NCBI RefSeq assembly: GCF_002553505.1
Contig: NZ_PDCP01000008.1
Location: 1 to 64,000 of the forward strand
DNA length: 64,000 bases
Direction: 5' to 3'
Origin: Mycolicibacterium agri
Lineage (GTDB): Bacteria > Actinomycetota > Actinomycetes > Mycobacteriales > Mycobacteriaceae
In this document: positions 45,626 through 54,223 of the stretch, one piece after another
How the letters are laid out: each line of letters opens with the position of its first letter
Position numbering within the stretch: position 1 is the first letter of the stretch
The notes under the pieces: model-generated
The model's database searches: none
What the model saw: the letters and a program-made list of their open reading frames with translations, nothing else
Told to the model about the DNA's origin: nothing
Program-made: the position numbers and the translations under genes

Positions 45626-45682
45626 AGCGTGCAGATTTTGCGAAAATCCGGCCGGATTTTCGCAGAGGTTTCACGTTGGGCG
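45625..45682. repeat. 58-bp palindromic intergenic repeat, copy 3
   Basis: Almost identical to copy 2 (GAGCGTGCAG start, TTTCACGTTGGGCG end). The perfect 24-bp palindrome is at 45640-45663. The two copies are 140 bases apart in the same orientation. Confidence 0.85.
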
Positions 45683-45767
45683 AGGGGAAATCAGTCACGT
45701 TGGGCGAGGGGTAGTCAGCCACGTTGGGCGAGGGGTAGTCAGCCACGTCGGGCGAGGTATCAGCGGG
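45672..45767. repeat. Tandem 24-bp repeat, about four units
   Basis: CACGTTGGGCGAGGGGTAGT plus CAGC occurs exactly at 45696 and 45720, with variants at 45672 (AAATCAGT ending) and 45744 (CGTCGGG). The first unit begins inside the right end of the 58-bp repeat, so the end of the element itself has been amplified. The array ends 3 bases before the helicase stop. Confidence 0.85.
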
Positions 45768-45770
45768 GAT

Positions 45771-48125
45771 CTACCGGCTTGCCGCCCAGGCGAGGAACTC
45801 GTCGGCGGTGAACACCGCCTTGCCGTACTCCAGCGCCTTGCGGGCCTTGCCCGACTGGCTGCCTGCCTCGGCGGTGACCAGCACTTCACAGCGCGTCTTG
45901 GTCACCGACGCGACAGGCTTGAGGCCCATCGAGGCCGCGAGGTTTTCCATCTCCCAGCGTTCGATGACGCGGCCCGCGCTGTCCTGCGCGGTGCCGGTGA
46001 AACAGATTCGCGCACCGGGCACCAGGACGTCGGCGATGTCGTCGCGCTCCGCATACACCGATTCGGGCGCGATCTCGACACCCAGCAGTTTCGACGCCTC
46101 CTGCAGTCGCGCCACCACCTCCGCGGGCAGTTGGGCCCGCGACGCGGCCGCCCGCAGTTGATCGGCCACCGACTGGCGCGCCGCGGCGTCCCACGGCGTA
46201 TCCGAAGCGCTTTCGATCGATGACGCCGCGCGCCCCAGCACCACCGCACCGACGTCGCGGCTGATCCGCAGCAGCGCCGAAAGCCCGGGCAAATGATCGG
46301 CTTTGGGTGTCGGCACCGAGTGGTCGCGGCTGACCAGCAGACCCGAAAGCGATTCCGCCGGTTCGGGTTCCTCGAAGGCCGACGATCCCTCCTCGGAGTC
46401 GGCGCCGCGGTGTGTGGCCAGTGCCGACTGCGCCCGCTCCAGCGCCGTGCGGCCCGACACCCGCTTTCCGCGCAGTTCGACGCCCAGCGGCATCGCCGTC
46501 ACATAGCCGAGCCGTTTGAGCTCGAAGTCGATCAGCCCCAACGTCTCGTCCACCCCGACACCCACAGGTGTGCAGCCAGCCAGCATCGGCGCGATCACCG
46601 CCCACGCCTCGCGCAGCGTCGGCGCCAACAACACGTCGGACACGCTGATGCCGAACGCATTTCGCGCATCGGCCAGATCTCGCTGCGGGTTGATCAGCGT
46701 CGACACCGCGGTGCCGTCGTCGAACGCGACGGCCAGTTCGATGGGCCGTGGCCGCGACATCCGGCCCTCGTCGCCGACGGTCAGCATCCCGATCGCGCAG
46801 TAGCGACGCGCGCCCGTATCGCCGGTCGACGTCCGCAGAAACCGCGCGATGCGCCTGTCGGTCTTCAAATCCTTCGGCAGCACAGGCCTTTTCAGCACCA
46901 GACCGGACAGCGAGGTACAGCGGCTCAACGCCACATACAGCTGGCCCGTCGAGAACATGCCGCCGGTCAGGTCGACCACCAGCCGATCCAGCGTCTGCCC
47001 CTGCGCCTTGTGGATGGTGATGGCCCACGCCAGCTTGAACGGCAGCTGCGTGTAGGAGCCGATCACTTCACGCGTCAACGACCCGCCGCTGACGACCGGC
47101 CGCGTCGCTTCCCAGGTGTAGGGCGTGACGTCGGCGCAGGAACCGTCGGCGAATTCGACTTCGACGACGGCGCCGTAGCGGTCGTAGTCGACGCCGATGA
47201 CGCGGCCCAGCGTGCCGTTGACCCAGCGGTTGCCCTGGTCGTTGTTCAGCATCATCACCTGCGCGCCGATCTTGAACCGCAGCATTTCCTCGACGGGCGG
47301 GTCGAACAGCGACAGGTCGCCGTAGACGCGCGCGTTGTGCACCAGCTCGTCGCCGGGCAACCGCTCGAGCTGCTGGCGGTTGCGCGCCGTCACCAGCCGG
47401 TTGGTCGGCGCCAGCGTCAGCCAGAACTCGTCGTCGGGCGGCACGAATTCCTTGTCGGCGCGGGCGTTCAACTGCTCCTGAGCGTGGCCCAACAGCACGC
47501 CCTCGCGAATCTCGTTGAGAATCGCGGTCATTCGATCATCGCCGAGCTGACGGAAAACCGTCGTCAACGCGACGGTGGGGAAGTCCTCGCGGCGGAAACT
47601 GTGCGCGGAGAAGAAGTACGGCGTCTCATACGTCGTCGAGAAGAAGTCAGCCTCGCCCTCGCTGACGACTGGCGGCAGCTGGTAGAGGTCGCCCACCAGG
47701 ACGATCTGCACACCGCCGAACGGCTCGCCGGGCTGCGGCCCGAACCGCGTCAGCGCCGCGGCCACCATGTCGAACACGTCGGCGCGCACCATCGATGCCT
47801 CGTCGATGATCAACGTCTCCAGCGACGCCAGCGTCTTGGCGAAGCGGCCCGGGCGGTACTGGCCGCCGCGGACATCGGCGAGCGTGGTCGTCGGCCGGAA
47901 CCCGAACAGCCGGTGAATGGTGTAGCCGTCGACGTTGAGCGCCGCGATGCCCGTCGGCGCTGCGACCACCACCCGGCGGTCGGTGTCGGCCATGAACAGC
48001 CTGATCAGCGTCGACTTGCCCGTGCCCGCCTTGCCGGTCAGGAACACATTCCTGCCGGCGTCCAGCAGCTCGAGCGCGTGGCGGAACTCGTCGGTGAGGA
48101 CCAGCCCGTCGGTCACCTGCACCAC
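45771..48125 (-). CDS. Pif1-like DNA helicase with exonuclease-like and BRCT domains
   Basis: A 784-aa cytoplasmic DNA helicase. Residues about 10-430 are a Pif1/RecD-like SF1B motor: GKAGTGKST (31-39), LIIDEASMV near 106, VLVGDLYQLPPV near 140 and QLYVALSRCTSLSGL near 400. Residues about 450-560 resemble a DEDD exonuclease fold (PIELAVAFDDG...LINPQRDL...FGISVSDVLLAPT) but lack most catalytic acids. Residues about 695-782 are a BRCT domain (ICFTGTAQDSAGRVIERWEME...KARKALEYGKAVFTADEFLAW). It probably unwinds DNA at replication or repair structures. It is convergent with LysR across a repeat-rich spacer. Confidence 0.88.
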   Translation of the reverse strand: MVQVTDGLVLTDEFRHALELLDAGRNVFLTGKAGTGKSTLIRLFMADTDRRVVVAAPTGIAALNVDGYTIHRLFGFRPTTTLADVRGGQYRPGRFAKTLASLETLIIDEASMVRADVFDMVAAALTRFGPQPGEPFGGVQIVLVGDLYQLPPVVSEGEADFFSTTYETPYFFSAHSFRREDFPTVALTTVFRQLGDDRMTAILNEIREGVLLGHAQEQLNARADKEFVPPDDEFWLTLAPTNRLVTARNRQQLERLPGDELVHNARVYGDLSLFDPPVEEMLRFKIGAQVMMLNNDQGNRWVNGTLGRVIGVDYDRYGAVVEVEFADGSCADVTPYTWEATRPVVSGGSLTREVIGSYTQLPFKLAWAITIHKAQGQTLDRLVVDLTGGMFSTGQLYVALSRCTSLSGLVLKRPVLPKDLKTDRRIARFLRTSTGDTGARRYCAIGMLTVGDEGRMSRPRPIELAVAFDDGTAVSTLINPQRDLADARNAFGISVSDVLLAPTLREAWAVIAPMLAGCTPVGVGVDETLGLIDFELKRLGYVTAMPLGVELRGKRVSGRTALERAQSALATHRGADSEEGSSAFEEPEPAESLSGLLVSRDHSVPTPKADHLPGLSALLRISRDVGAVVLGRAASSIESASDTPWDAAARQSVADQLRAAASRAQLPAEVVARLQEASKLLGVEIAPESVYAERDDIADVLVPGARICFTGTAQDSAGRVIERWEMENLAASMGLKPVASVTKTRCEVLVTAEAGSQSGKARKALEYGKAVFTADEFLAWAASR

Positions 48126-48176
48126 GCCAACCCACGTTACTGCCGCCGCGCGCGCGGCCGGCGGCCATCCACAGGG

Positions 48177-49187
48177 CTACGCCTCGCGGTCGGAGTAGCG
48201 GCCGAAGACGCTCTCGGCGATCGCGATCACCGCGGCGACCGTGACGACGCCGACGACGGTCCACACCACCCGCTCCACGTCGACGTGGAAGACGTTCCCG
48301 TGCGGGGCGTTGAACAGGACGATCGCGGCGGTCACGAACGTGACGAACCACGCATAGCGGGCATGCATCAGCTGCAGCACCGCCGCCACGACCATGGCCG
48401 CAGTGCCGATCAGGACCAGCGCCGAGACGTTGACGACGATCGCGGCCACCGCCGCCGCGACGAAGCCGCCGATCAGCGTCCCGATCGTGCGCTCGGCGAT
48501 CATCGTCCGCGACTCGTCGTACGTCGGCCGCGTGACGATGACGATCGTGGCCAGCACCAAGCCGGCGGCGCTGCCCAATAACCACGTCGACGCGATCAGC
48601 GTTCCTGCGCCGAGCATGGCCATCAGCGCGGTGGCGTAGAACCCGACGATCGGCCACGGCACCTGATCCGGCAGCCCGGTGGATTCGTTGCGCAGCAGCA
48701 CCGCGCCGATCGCCACCGTCCACAGCCCGCCGCCCATCGCCAGCGCCGCACAGATGAGCGCGTGGGCGGCGCGGCCCGGGGTTTCGGTGCCGAACGTCAG
48801 GATGGGATGGCCCGCGATGATGGTGATCATGGGTTGCACCGCAAGGAAGATCCCCGCGGTGTGCAGTCCCCACCGCGCGGACAGCCCGAGCAGACCCGCG
48901 ACGACGACGGCGAACACCGTCGCAAGCGCGGTGTGACCGAATACCAGCACCGAAATCCCATTTGTCAAGCCCGCCAACGGTATTGCGGCCAGCGCGAACT
49001 GCGGGGCGAACATCCACGCGGTGATCACCGGAAGCACGCCCGCGATCACCATCGCCGCGGCGGGCCGCAGCGGTGTGGCGTCGACGACCACCTCGGGCAC
49101 GAACAGCGGAATGACGACCAGCAGAATGCCAAGCACTTGTTTCAGCGTCGACGACTCCACAGCTGCGTCGACGCGGTCGGTGCTCAC
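48177..49187 (-). CDS. FUSC-like integral membrane protein
   Basis: A 336-aa membrane protein with about 10 hydrophobic segments in two halves. The C-terminal half (VTRPTYDESRTMIAERTIGTLIGGFVAAAVAA) matches the FUSC/aromatic-acid-exporter family core, where a conserved R-x-x-GT motif occurs. It lacks the large cytoplasmic domain of full-length FUSC proteins. Likely a small-molecule exporter. It sits between the Pif1-like helicase and recD without overlap. Confidence 0.75.
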   Translation of the reverse strand: MSTDRVDAAVESSTLKQVLGILLVVIPLFVPEVVVDATPLRPAAAMVIAGVLPVITAWMFAPQFALAAIPLAGLTNGISVLVFGHTALATVFAVVVAGLLGLSARWGLHTAGIFLAVQPMITIIAGHPILTFGTETPGRAAHALICAALAMGGGLWTVAIGAVLLRNESTGLPDQVPWPIVGFYATALMAMLGAGTLIASTWLLGSAAGLVLATIVIVTRPTYDESRTMIAERTIGTLIGGFVAAAVAAIVVNVSALVLIGTAAMVVAAVLQLMHARYAWFVTFVTAAIVLFNAPHGNVFHVDVERVVWTVVGVVTVAAVIAIAESVFGRYSDREA

Positions 49188-49241
49188 GGCTTCGTTGAGA
49201 TCTCCGGTGCGGGTAGTGGTCGATGCGACGTTACCGCATTT

Positions 49242-50939
49242 TCAGCCTGCTGCGGGCCGCAAACGGCGCGCCAGGCCGCTCGCGCGCACCACCCGCTTCT
49301 GTACGGCCGAGCGCACCGACGCCTCCGGGCCGATCACCCGGATGCGGGTCTTGGCGCGAGTGACGCCGGTGTAGAGCAGTTCTCGCGACAGCAACCGCGA
49401 GTCCTCCTGCGGCAGCAGCACCGTCACCTCGTCGGCCTGGCTGCCCTGGCTCTTGTGGATCGTCATCGCATGCATGGTGTCGACGTCGGTCAGCCTGCTG
49501 GTCGCGAACTCCTGGCGCTCCGACCCCGCGATCACCGTGCGCAGCACGCCATCGCGGCGGACGGTGACGCCGGTGTCGCCGTTGTAGAGGCCGAGCCCGT
49601 AGTCGTTCGCGGTGACCAGCACCGGCCTGCCGGGATACCACGCCGACCACGTCGGCTCGCCCGTGTCCTCCGCCAGCCACCGCTCGACCTGGTGATTCCA
49701 GAACCGCACGCCGTAGGGGCCGCGGCGGTGCGCGCACAGCAGCCGGTGCTCGTCCAGCGTGCGCAGGGCCTCGTCGGCGTCGCCGAGGATCGCCGCATCA
49801 CGAAGCCGGCGTGCTTGTGGCACAACGAGTTTGCGCAGATACTCTTGCGGTGCGTCGGTGTCGATCCACTCGATGTGCTCGCCGCCTGCGCGCAGCACCT
49901 CGATGGTGCGGTCGGGGTCGCCCTCCCGGATGGCTGCCGCCAGCGCGCCGATCGACTCGCCGAAGCGGTGCGGCGTCTTCAGGGCCACGAGCTTCGACTC
50001 GTCGAGCCCGTCGACGAGGTCGGCCAGCACCGCACCGGCTTCCACCGACGCCAGCTGGTCGGGGTCGCCGACCAGGATCAGCCGCGCGTCCGGGCGCACC
50101 GCCTCCAGCAGCCGCGCCATCATCGTCAACGACACCATCGACGTCTCGTCGACGACGATGACGTCGTGCGGCAGCCGGTTGCCGCGGTTGTGCCGGAAGC
50201 GCGCCGACGTGTCGGGTCGGCTTCCGAGCAGCCGGTGCAGCGTCATCGCGTGCAGTTCGGCCAGCGCGCGTTGATCCGCCTCGTCGAGCTTGGCGATCTC
50301 GGCGTGCACGGCCTCCTGCAGCCGTGCCGCCGCCTTGCCCGTCGGCGCCGCTAGCGCGATCCGCAGCCGAGTGCCGCCCGCGAGCAACGCCAGCAGCCGC
50401 GCCACCGTCGTCGTCTTTCCGGTGCCGGGGCCGCCCGTCAGCACCGTCAACCCCTGCGACAGGGCCACTTTCGCGGCGGCGCGCTGCTCCTCGAATCCCG
50501 CCGGGAACAGCCGATCGATGTCCGGTGACACTTGCTCGGGCGCGGTCGCCACCATGCGCCGCACGTCGTCGCAGACCTGCTGCTCTTCAAGCCAGTACCG
50601 GTCGAGATACACCAGGTCGCCGTCGGTGTGCAGCGCGGGCGGTGTCGACGCCAACGGGCTCGCGTTCACCGCGGCCAGCCAGTCGTCGACGTCCGGCCAC
50701 GGCAGGCCCTCGACACCGACCTGTTGTTCGACCGATCGCAGATCCACACACACCGACCCGTTGCGCAGCGCCCGAACGGCCACCGCCACCGCCAGCGCCA
50801 CACGTTCGTCGGAGTCACCGGAAAGCGCGGTAAGGCGTTGCGCAACACGGACATCCGACGACTCGAGCACCTCGGCGTCGGTGAACTCCTGCAACAGTCC
50901 GGTCACGCCGAGCGGGTGGCGCCAGTCCAGTGTGGTCAT
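49242..50939 (-). CDS. recD: Exodeoxyribonuclease V alpha subunit RecD
   Basis: A 565-aa 5'-3' helicase subunit of RecBCD, which processes double-strand DNA ends. Walker A GGPGTGKTTTV lies near residue 165; VVDETSMVS (motif II) near 260; GDPDQLASVEAGAVLADL (motif III) near 285; IHKSQGSQADEV near 495 and LYTGVTRAKTRI near 525. ATG 50939 overlaps the recB stop as ATGA (50936-50939), so a longer frame to 51056 is not used. Last gene of the recC-recB-recD operon. Confidence 0.94.
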   Translation of the reverse strand: MTTLDWRHPLGVTGLLQEFTDAEVLESSDVRVAQRLTALSGDSDERVALAVAVAVRALRNGSVCVDLRSVEQQVGVEGLPWPDVDDWLAAVNASPLASTPPALHTDGDLVYLDRYWLEEQQVCDDVRRMVATAPEQVSPDIDRLFPAGFEEQRAAAKVALSQGLTVLTGGPGTGKTTTVARLLALLAGGTRLRIALAAPTGKAAARLQEAVHAEIAKLDEADQRALAELHAMTLHRLLGSRPDTSARFRHNRGNRLPHDVIVVDETSMVSLTMMARLLEAVRPDARLILVGDPDQLASVEAGAVLADLVDGLDESKLVALKTPHRFGESIGALAAAIREGDPDRTIEVLRAGGEHIEWIDTDAPQEYLRKLVVPQARRLRDAAILGDADEALRTLDEHRLLCAHRRGPYGVRFWNHQVERWLAEDTGEPTWSAWYPGRPVLVTANDYGLGLYNGDTGVTVRRDGVLRTVIAGSERQEFATSRLTDVDTMHAMTIHKSQGSQADEVTVLLPQEDSRLLSRELLYTGVTRAKTRIRVIGPEASVRSAVQKRVVRASGLARRLRPAAG

Positions 50940-53900
50940 GCCGCTGCCCGCCCCACGTCGAGCAGGTCCGATAGCGCGGTGATCAGCGATGCCGGCGGCT
51001 GCCAGCTGAACACCCCGGCCGGATGCCCGTCGATGACCGGTGTCTGCGGTCCACACATGCCGCGTAGGAAGAGGTACATCACGCCACCGAGATGCTCATC
51101 GGGTTGATAGCCGCGCAGCCGCCACCGCAGGAAGCGGTGCAGCACGACGCTGTACAGCAGGGCCTGCAAGGGATAGTCCGAGTGCAGCATCGCCTCGACC
51201 AGCCGCGGCTTGGCGTAGTCGGCCGCCGTGAGCGGCTGTGCCGGGTCGCCGAGCCAGTTGGTTTTGTAGTCGACGACGACGTAGCGGTCACCGATGCGCA
51301 GGACCACGTCCACCGATCCGGACAGATAGCCCTTTAGCGGCTGCGGGCCCAGCGCCGCGCCGGTCAACCGGTCGGCGTAACCGGCCAGCGCGTCATCGGC
51401 GGGCAGATGGCTGCGCAGCAGTTCGCCGACGTGCGAAAGGCGGATCTCCGGGGCGGCGGCGCGCAGATCGCCTCCGGCCAACGGGAATTCGAAGTCCATC
51501 TCCCGAACGCGGTCCTTGAGGCCGATCTGTCGCAGTGTGAGGCCGTCGGCCAGCGGGCCGAGCGGCGTGTCGTGCATCGGCACCATCGCCGCGGCCAGTT
51601 CGGCGGCGGGCACGTCGACGGGCCACCACACCGCGTGCTCGCGGACGGCGGCCTCCAACTCCGTTGAGAGGTCGGGCGCGAACGGGTCGGCCGTCTCCAG
51701 CACCGCATGCACCAGCGAGCCGAACTTCGCGCCGGTGGGCAGGTCGGCCATCGGGGACGGCACGTCGGCGCCGACGGCCGTTGCGGTCACGGGGATTTCG
51801 ACCGCTTCGTCGTCGAGTTCGACGACTTCGGGCTCGCTGCTGACCGGCGTCGTCTCCGCGGCGCGGAGCAGTCCGCTGTAGGAGGTGCGCCGCCACGCCG
51901 TGTCGATCGTCCGGTGGAAGTGGCGTGCGGCCAGACCGGTCCGCGGCGCTTCGGCGGGCAGCTTCGGCACCTGCCGCGGCACAGACTCCTCGACGACGAG
52001 ACCGCCCGCGGCCTCCCACTCGCGGAACCGCGCCATCGCGTCGTCGTCGGAGATCTTGTCGGGCGAGCAGCGCGGCGGCACCTCCGTCTCGCCCGGCCGC
52101 CGTCCCCGCAGGAGCCGAGACAGCCCGCCGTTGGGCTCGTCATACGACGGCGCCCACCACGCGACCACCTGCGACTGCGCGCGCGTCATCGCGACATACG
52201 TCAGCCTGCTGTCGTCGCTGGCGTCCTCGGCGCGACCCTGCCGGGCGACCTCGCGGAAGTCGGGGCTGTCGTCTCCGCCGACGTGCAGGCAGCGCTGGTC
52301 GCCGTCGTGAAACAACACCAGGTCGCGGGTCTGCACATTGCGGTTGAACGCGAACGGCAGATACACCACCGGGAACTGCAACCCCTTGGCCACCCACACC
52401 GTCATGATCTGCACGGCGGCCGCGTCGTGGTCGAGCCGCCGCGAGCGTTCCGTTGCGCCGCTTCGCTCTTCGCGTTGCGCGCGCAACCAGTCGCGCAGGG
52501 CGGGCAGGCTGAAGTGCTCGCGGTGGGCGGCCTCCTGCAGCAGCTGCGTCATGTGAGCGAGGTCGGTCATCTGCCGCTCGCCGCCCTGCCACGACAACAC
52601 CCGGTCGCCCATCCCGGCCAGCTGCGCGGCCTCGAAGATCGCGGCAACACCGCGTTCGCGGGCATGGCCCGCCCACTCGCGCAGCGTCTCGGCGATGTCG
52701 TCGGTCAGCTTGTCGCCGCCGGCCAGCAGATCCTCGGCGGTCTTGCCGAAGAACATCGTGGCCGCCGCCGCGCGCACCATGCCGGGCCGGTGCGGCTGGT
52801 CGAACGCCTCGAGCAGGCACAGCCAGTCCTCGGCGGCGTCGGAGTTGAAGATGTCGGAGTCGCCGGTGTACACCGCGGGGATCCCGGCCTCGCACAACGC
52901 GTCATAACAGGCGCGGGCATCCTTGTGGCTCTCGACGATCACCCCGATATGGCCGGCCTCCACCGGCTTGCCGTCGAACGTGGCGTCGCTGGTGAGCAGT
53001 TCACCGATGTCGGTGGCCAGATCCCGCGGGATGTGACTCCGCAGATCGGAGATCGGCACCACCTTGGTTCCGCTGCGGCCCAACGTTTGTCGACGCACCA
53101 CCCGCAGCCGGAACGGCTCATCGCACGGGGCGCCTTTCAAGCGTGAACCGGGATGTTGCGCTTCGACGGGGTGCACGATGATGCGCTTGTCGCCGAGCTG
53201 CGCGCCGCCGAGCACCGTCTGCAGCCGCTGCACCAGCGCGCCGTCGCTGCGCCAATTCTTGCCGAGAGTCATTCGCACGCCTGCGGTTTCGGCGGCCTTG
53301 AGATAGGTGACGATGTCGCCGCCGCGGAACGCGTAGATGGCCTGCTTGGGATCGCCGATGAGGATCAGCGTCGAGCGGCCGTTGAACGCTCGGTTGATGA
53401 CCTGCCACTGCACGGGGTCGGTGTCTTGGAACTCGTCGACCATCACGATCGGCCACCGCCGATGCATCCGCAGTTGCGCAGGCGAATCGTCGGCCTTGAG
53501 CGCGTCGGCCAGCCGGGTCAGCAGGTCGTCGTAGCCGAGGATGCAGCGGCGCCGCTTGCGCGTTTCCAGCTCATCCAGAACGTTTTTGGCGAACCTGACA
53601 CATACCGCGGCGCGGGAGTCCGGCTCGGGTTCCTTCGGTCGCAGTTCGGTCGCCGGGTGGTTGACGACTTCGCGGGCCAGCCGCAGCGCGTCGGCGTGGC
53701 TGAGCAGGGGGTCGTCGCGCTCGTTGCCGAAGTGCCGCAGGTACAGGTCGTCGACGATCTCGGCGACCAGCTCGTCGAGGCTTTCCACCAGCGTCACACC
53801 GGAGTCGGTGTCACCTGCCACCCCGAGCGACTTGAGCACCATCTGGCAGAACTGGTGCGTGGTGGCGATGGTCGCGGCGTCGAACGACGCCAACGCGTCA

Positions 53901-54223
53901 CGCAGCCGGCGTTCGCGTTCCCGGCGCTGCTCCTCGCTGCCGTCGAGCAGATGCCGGATCACCTGGTTGTCGCCTGCGGAGTCCGGATCGCTGAACGCGG
54001 CGACGGCTTCGACGATTTGGCGGCGCACCCGGTCGCGCAGTTCCTGGGTGGCCGCCCGCCCGAACGTGATGAGCAGCATCTGGTCCAGCGTCGCGTCGGT
54101 CTCGGCGATGTAGCGCGTCACCAGCCCCGCGAGATTGAACGTCTTACCGGTGCCCGCGCTGGCCTCCAGCACGATCGTCGACCGCGGCGCGGGCAGCGGA
54201 CCCAGCAGATCGAACTCGTCCAT
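50936..54223 (-). CDS. recB: Exodeoxyribonuclease V beta subunit RecB
   Basis: A 1095-aa 3'-5' helicase and nuclease subunit of RecBCD. UvrD-type helicase motifs: ASAGTGKT at 21-28, VMVDEFQDTDPVQW near 262, GDPKQAIYAFRGGD near 290 and YVAMTRAQSQV near 680. The C-terminal nuclease domain has VVDYKTNWLGD near residue 984, the RecB-family metal/Lys motif. ATG 54223 overlaps the recC stop as TGATG; an extension to 54319 would run into recC. In mycobacteria RecBCD serves single-strand annealing and end degradation, while AdnAB handles recombination. Confidence 0.95.
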   Translation of the reverse strand: MDEFDLLGPLPAPRSTIVLEASAGTGKTFNLAGLVTRYIAETDATLDQMLLITFGRAATQELRDRVRRQIVEAVAAFSDPDSAGDNQVIRHLLDGSEEQRRERERRLRDALASFDAATIATTHQFCQMVLKSLGVAGDTDSGVTLVESLDELVAEIVDDLYLRHFGNERDDPLLSHADALRLAREVVNHPATELRPKEPEPDSRAAVCVRFAKNVLDELETRKRRRCILGYDDLLTRLADALKADDSPAQLRMHRRWPIVMVDEFQDTDPVQWQVINRAFNGRSTLILIGDPKQAIYAFRGGDIVTYLKAAETAGVRMTLGKNWRSDGALVQRLQTVLGGAQLGDKRIIVHPVEAQHPGSRLKGAPCDEPFRLRVVRRQTLGRSGTKVVPISDLRSHIPRDLATDIGELLTSDATFDGKPVEAGHIGVIVESHKDARACYDALCEAGIPAVYTGDSDIFNSDAAEDWLCLLEAFDQPHRPGMVRAAAATMFFGKTAEDLLAGGDKLTDDIAETLREWAGHARERGVAAIFEAAQLAGMGDRVLSWQGGERQMTDLAHMTQLLQEAAHREHFSLPALRDWLRAQREERSGATERSRRLDHDAAAVQIMTVWVAKGLQFPVVYLPFAFNRNVQTRDLVLFHDGDQRCLHVGGDDSPDFREVARQGRAEDASDDSRLTYVAMTRAQSQVVAWWAPSYDEPNGGLSRLLRGRRPGETEVPPRCSPDKISDDDAMARFREWEAAGGLVVEESVPRQVPKLPAEAPRTGLAARHFHRTIDTAWRRTSYSGLLRAAETTPVSSEPEVVELDDEAVEIPVTATAVGADVPSPMADLPTGAKFGSLVHAVLETADPFAPDLSTELEAAVREHAVWWPVDVPAAELAAAMVPMHDTPLGPLADGLTLRQIGLKDRVREMDFEFPLAGGDLRAAAPEIRLSHVGELLRSHLPADDALAGYADRLTGAALGPQPLKGYLSGSVDVVLRIGDRYVVVDYKTNWLGDPAQPLTAADYAKPRLVEAMLHSDYPLQALLYSVVLHRFLRWRLRGYQPDEHLGGVMYLFLRGMCGPQTPVIDGHPAGVFSWQPPASLITALSDLLDVGRAAA

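Noticed and set aside
45438-45767. CRISPR-like array of 24-bp repeats
   Set aside because: The units are contiguous without unique spacers, one lies inside the LysR coding end, and no cas genes are present.
46293-48581. 762-codon open frame on the plus strand
   Set aside because: Antisense to the Pif1-like helicase and Arg/His/Gln-rich, typical of a shadow frame.
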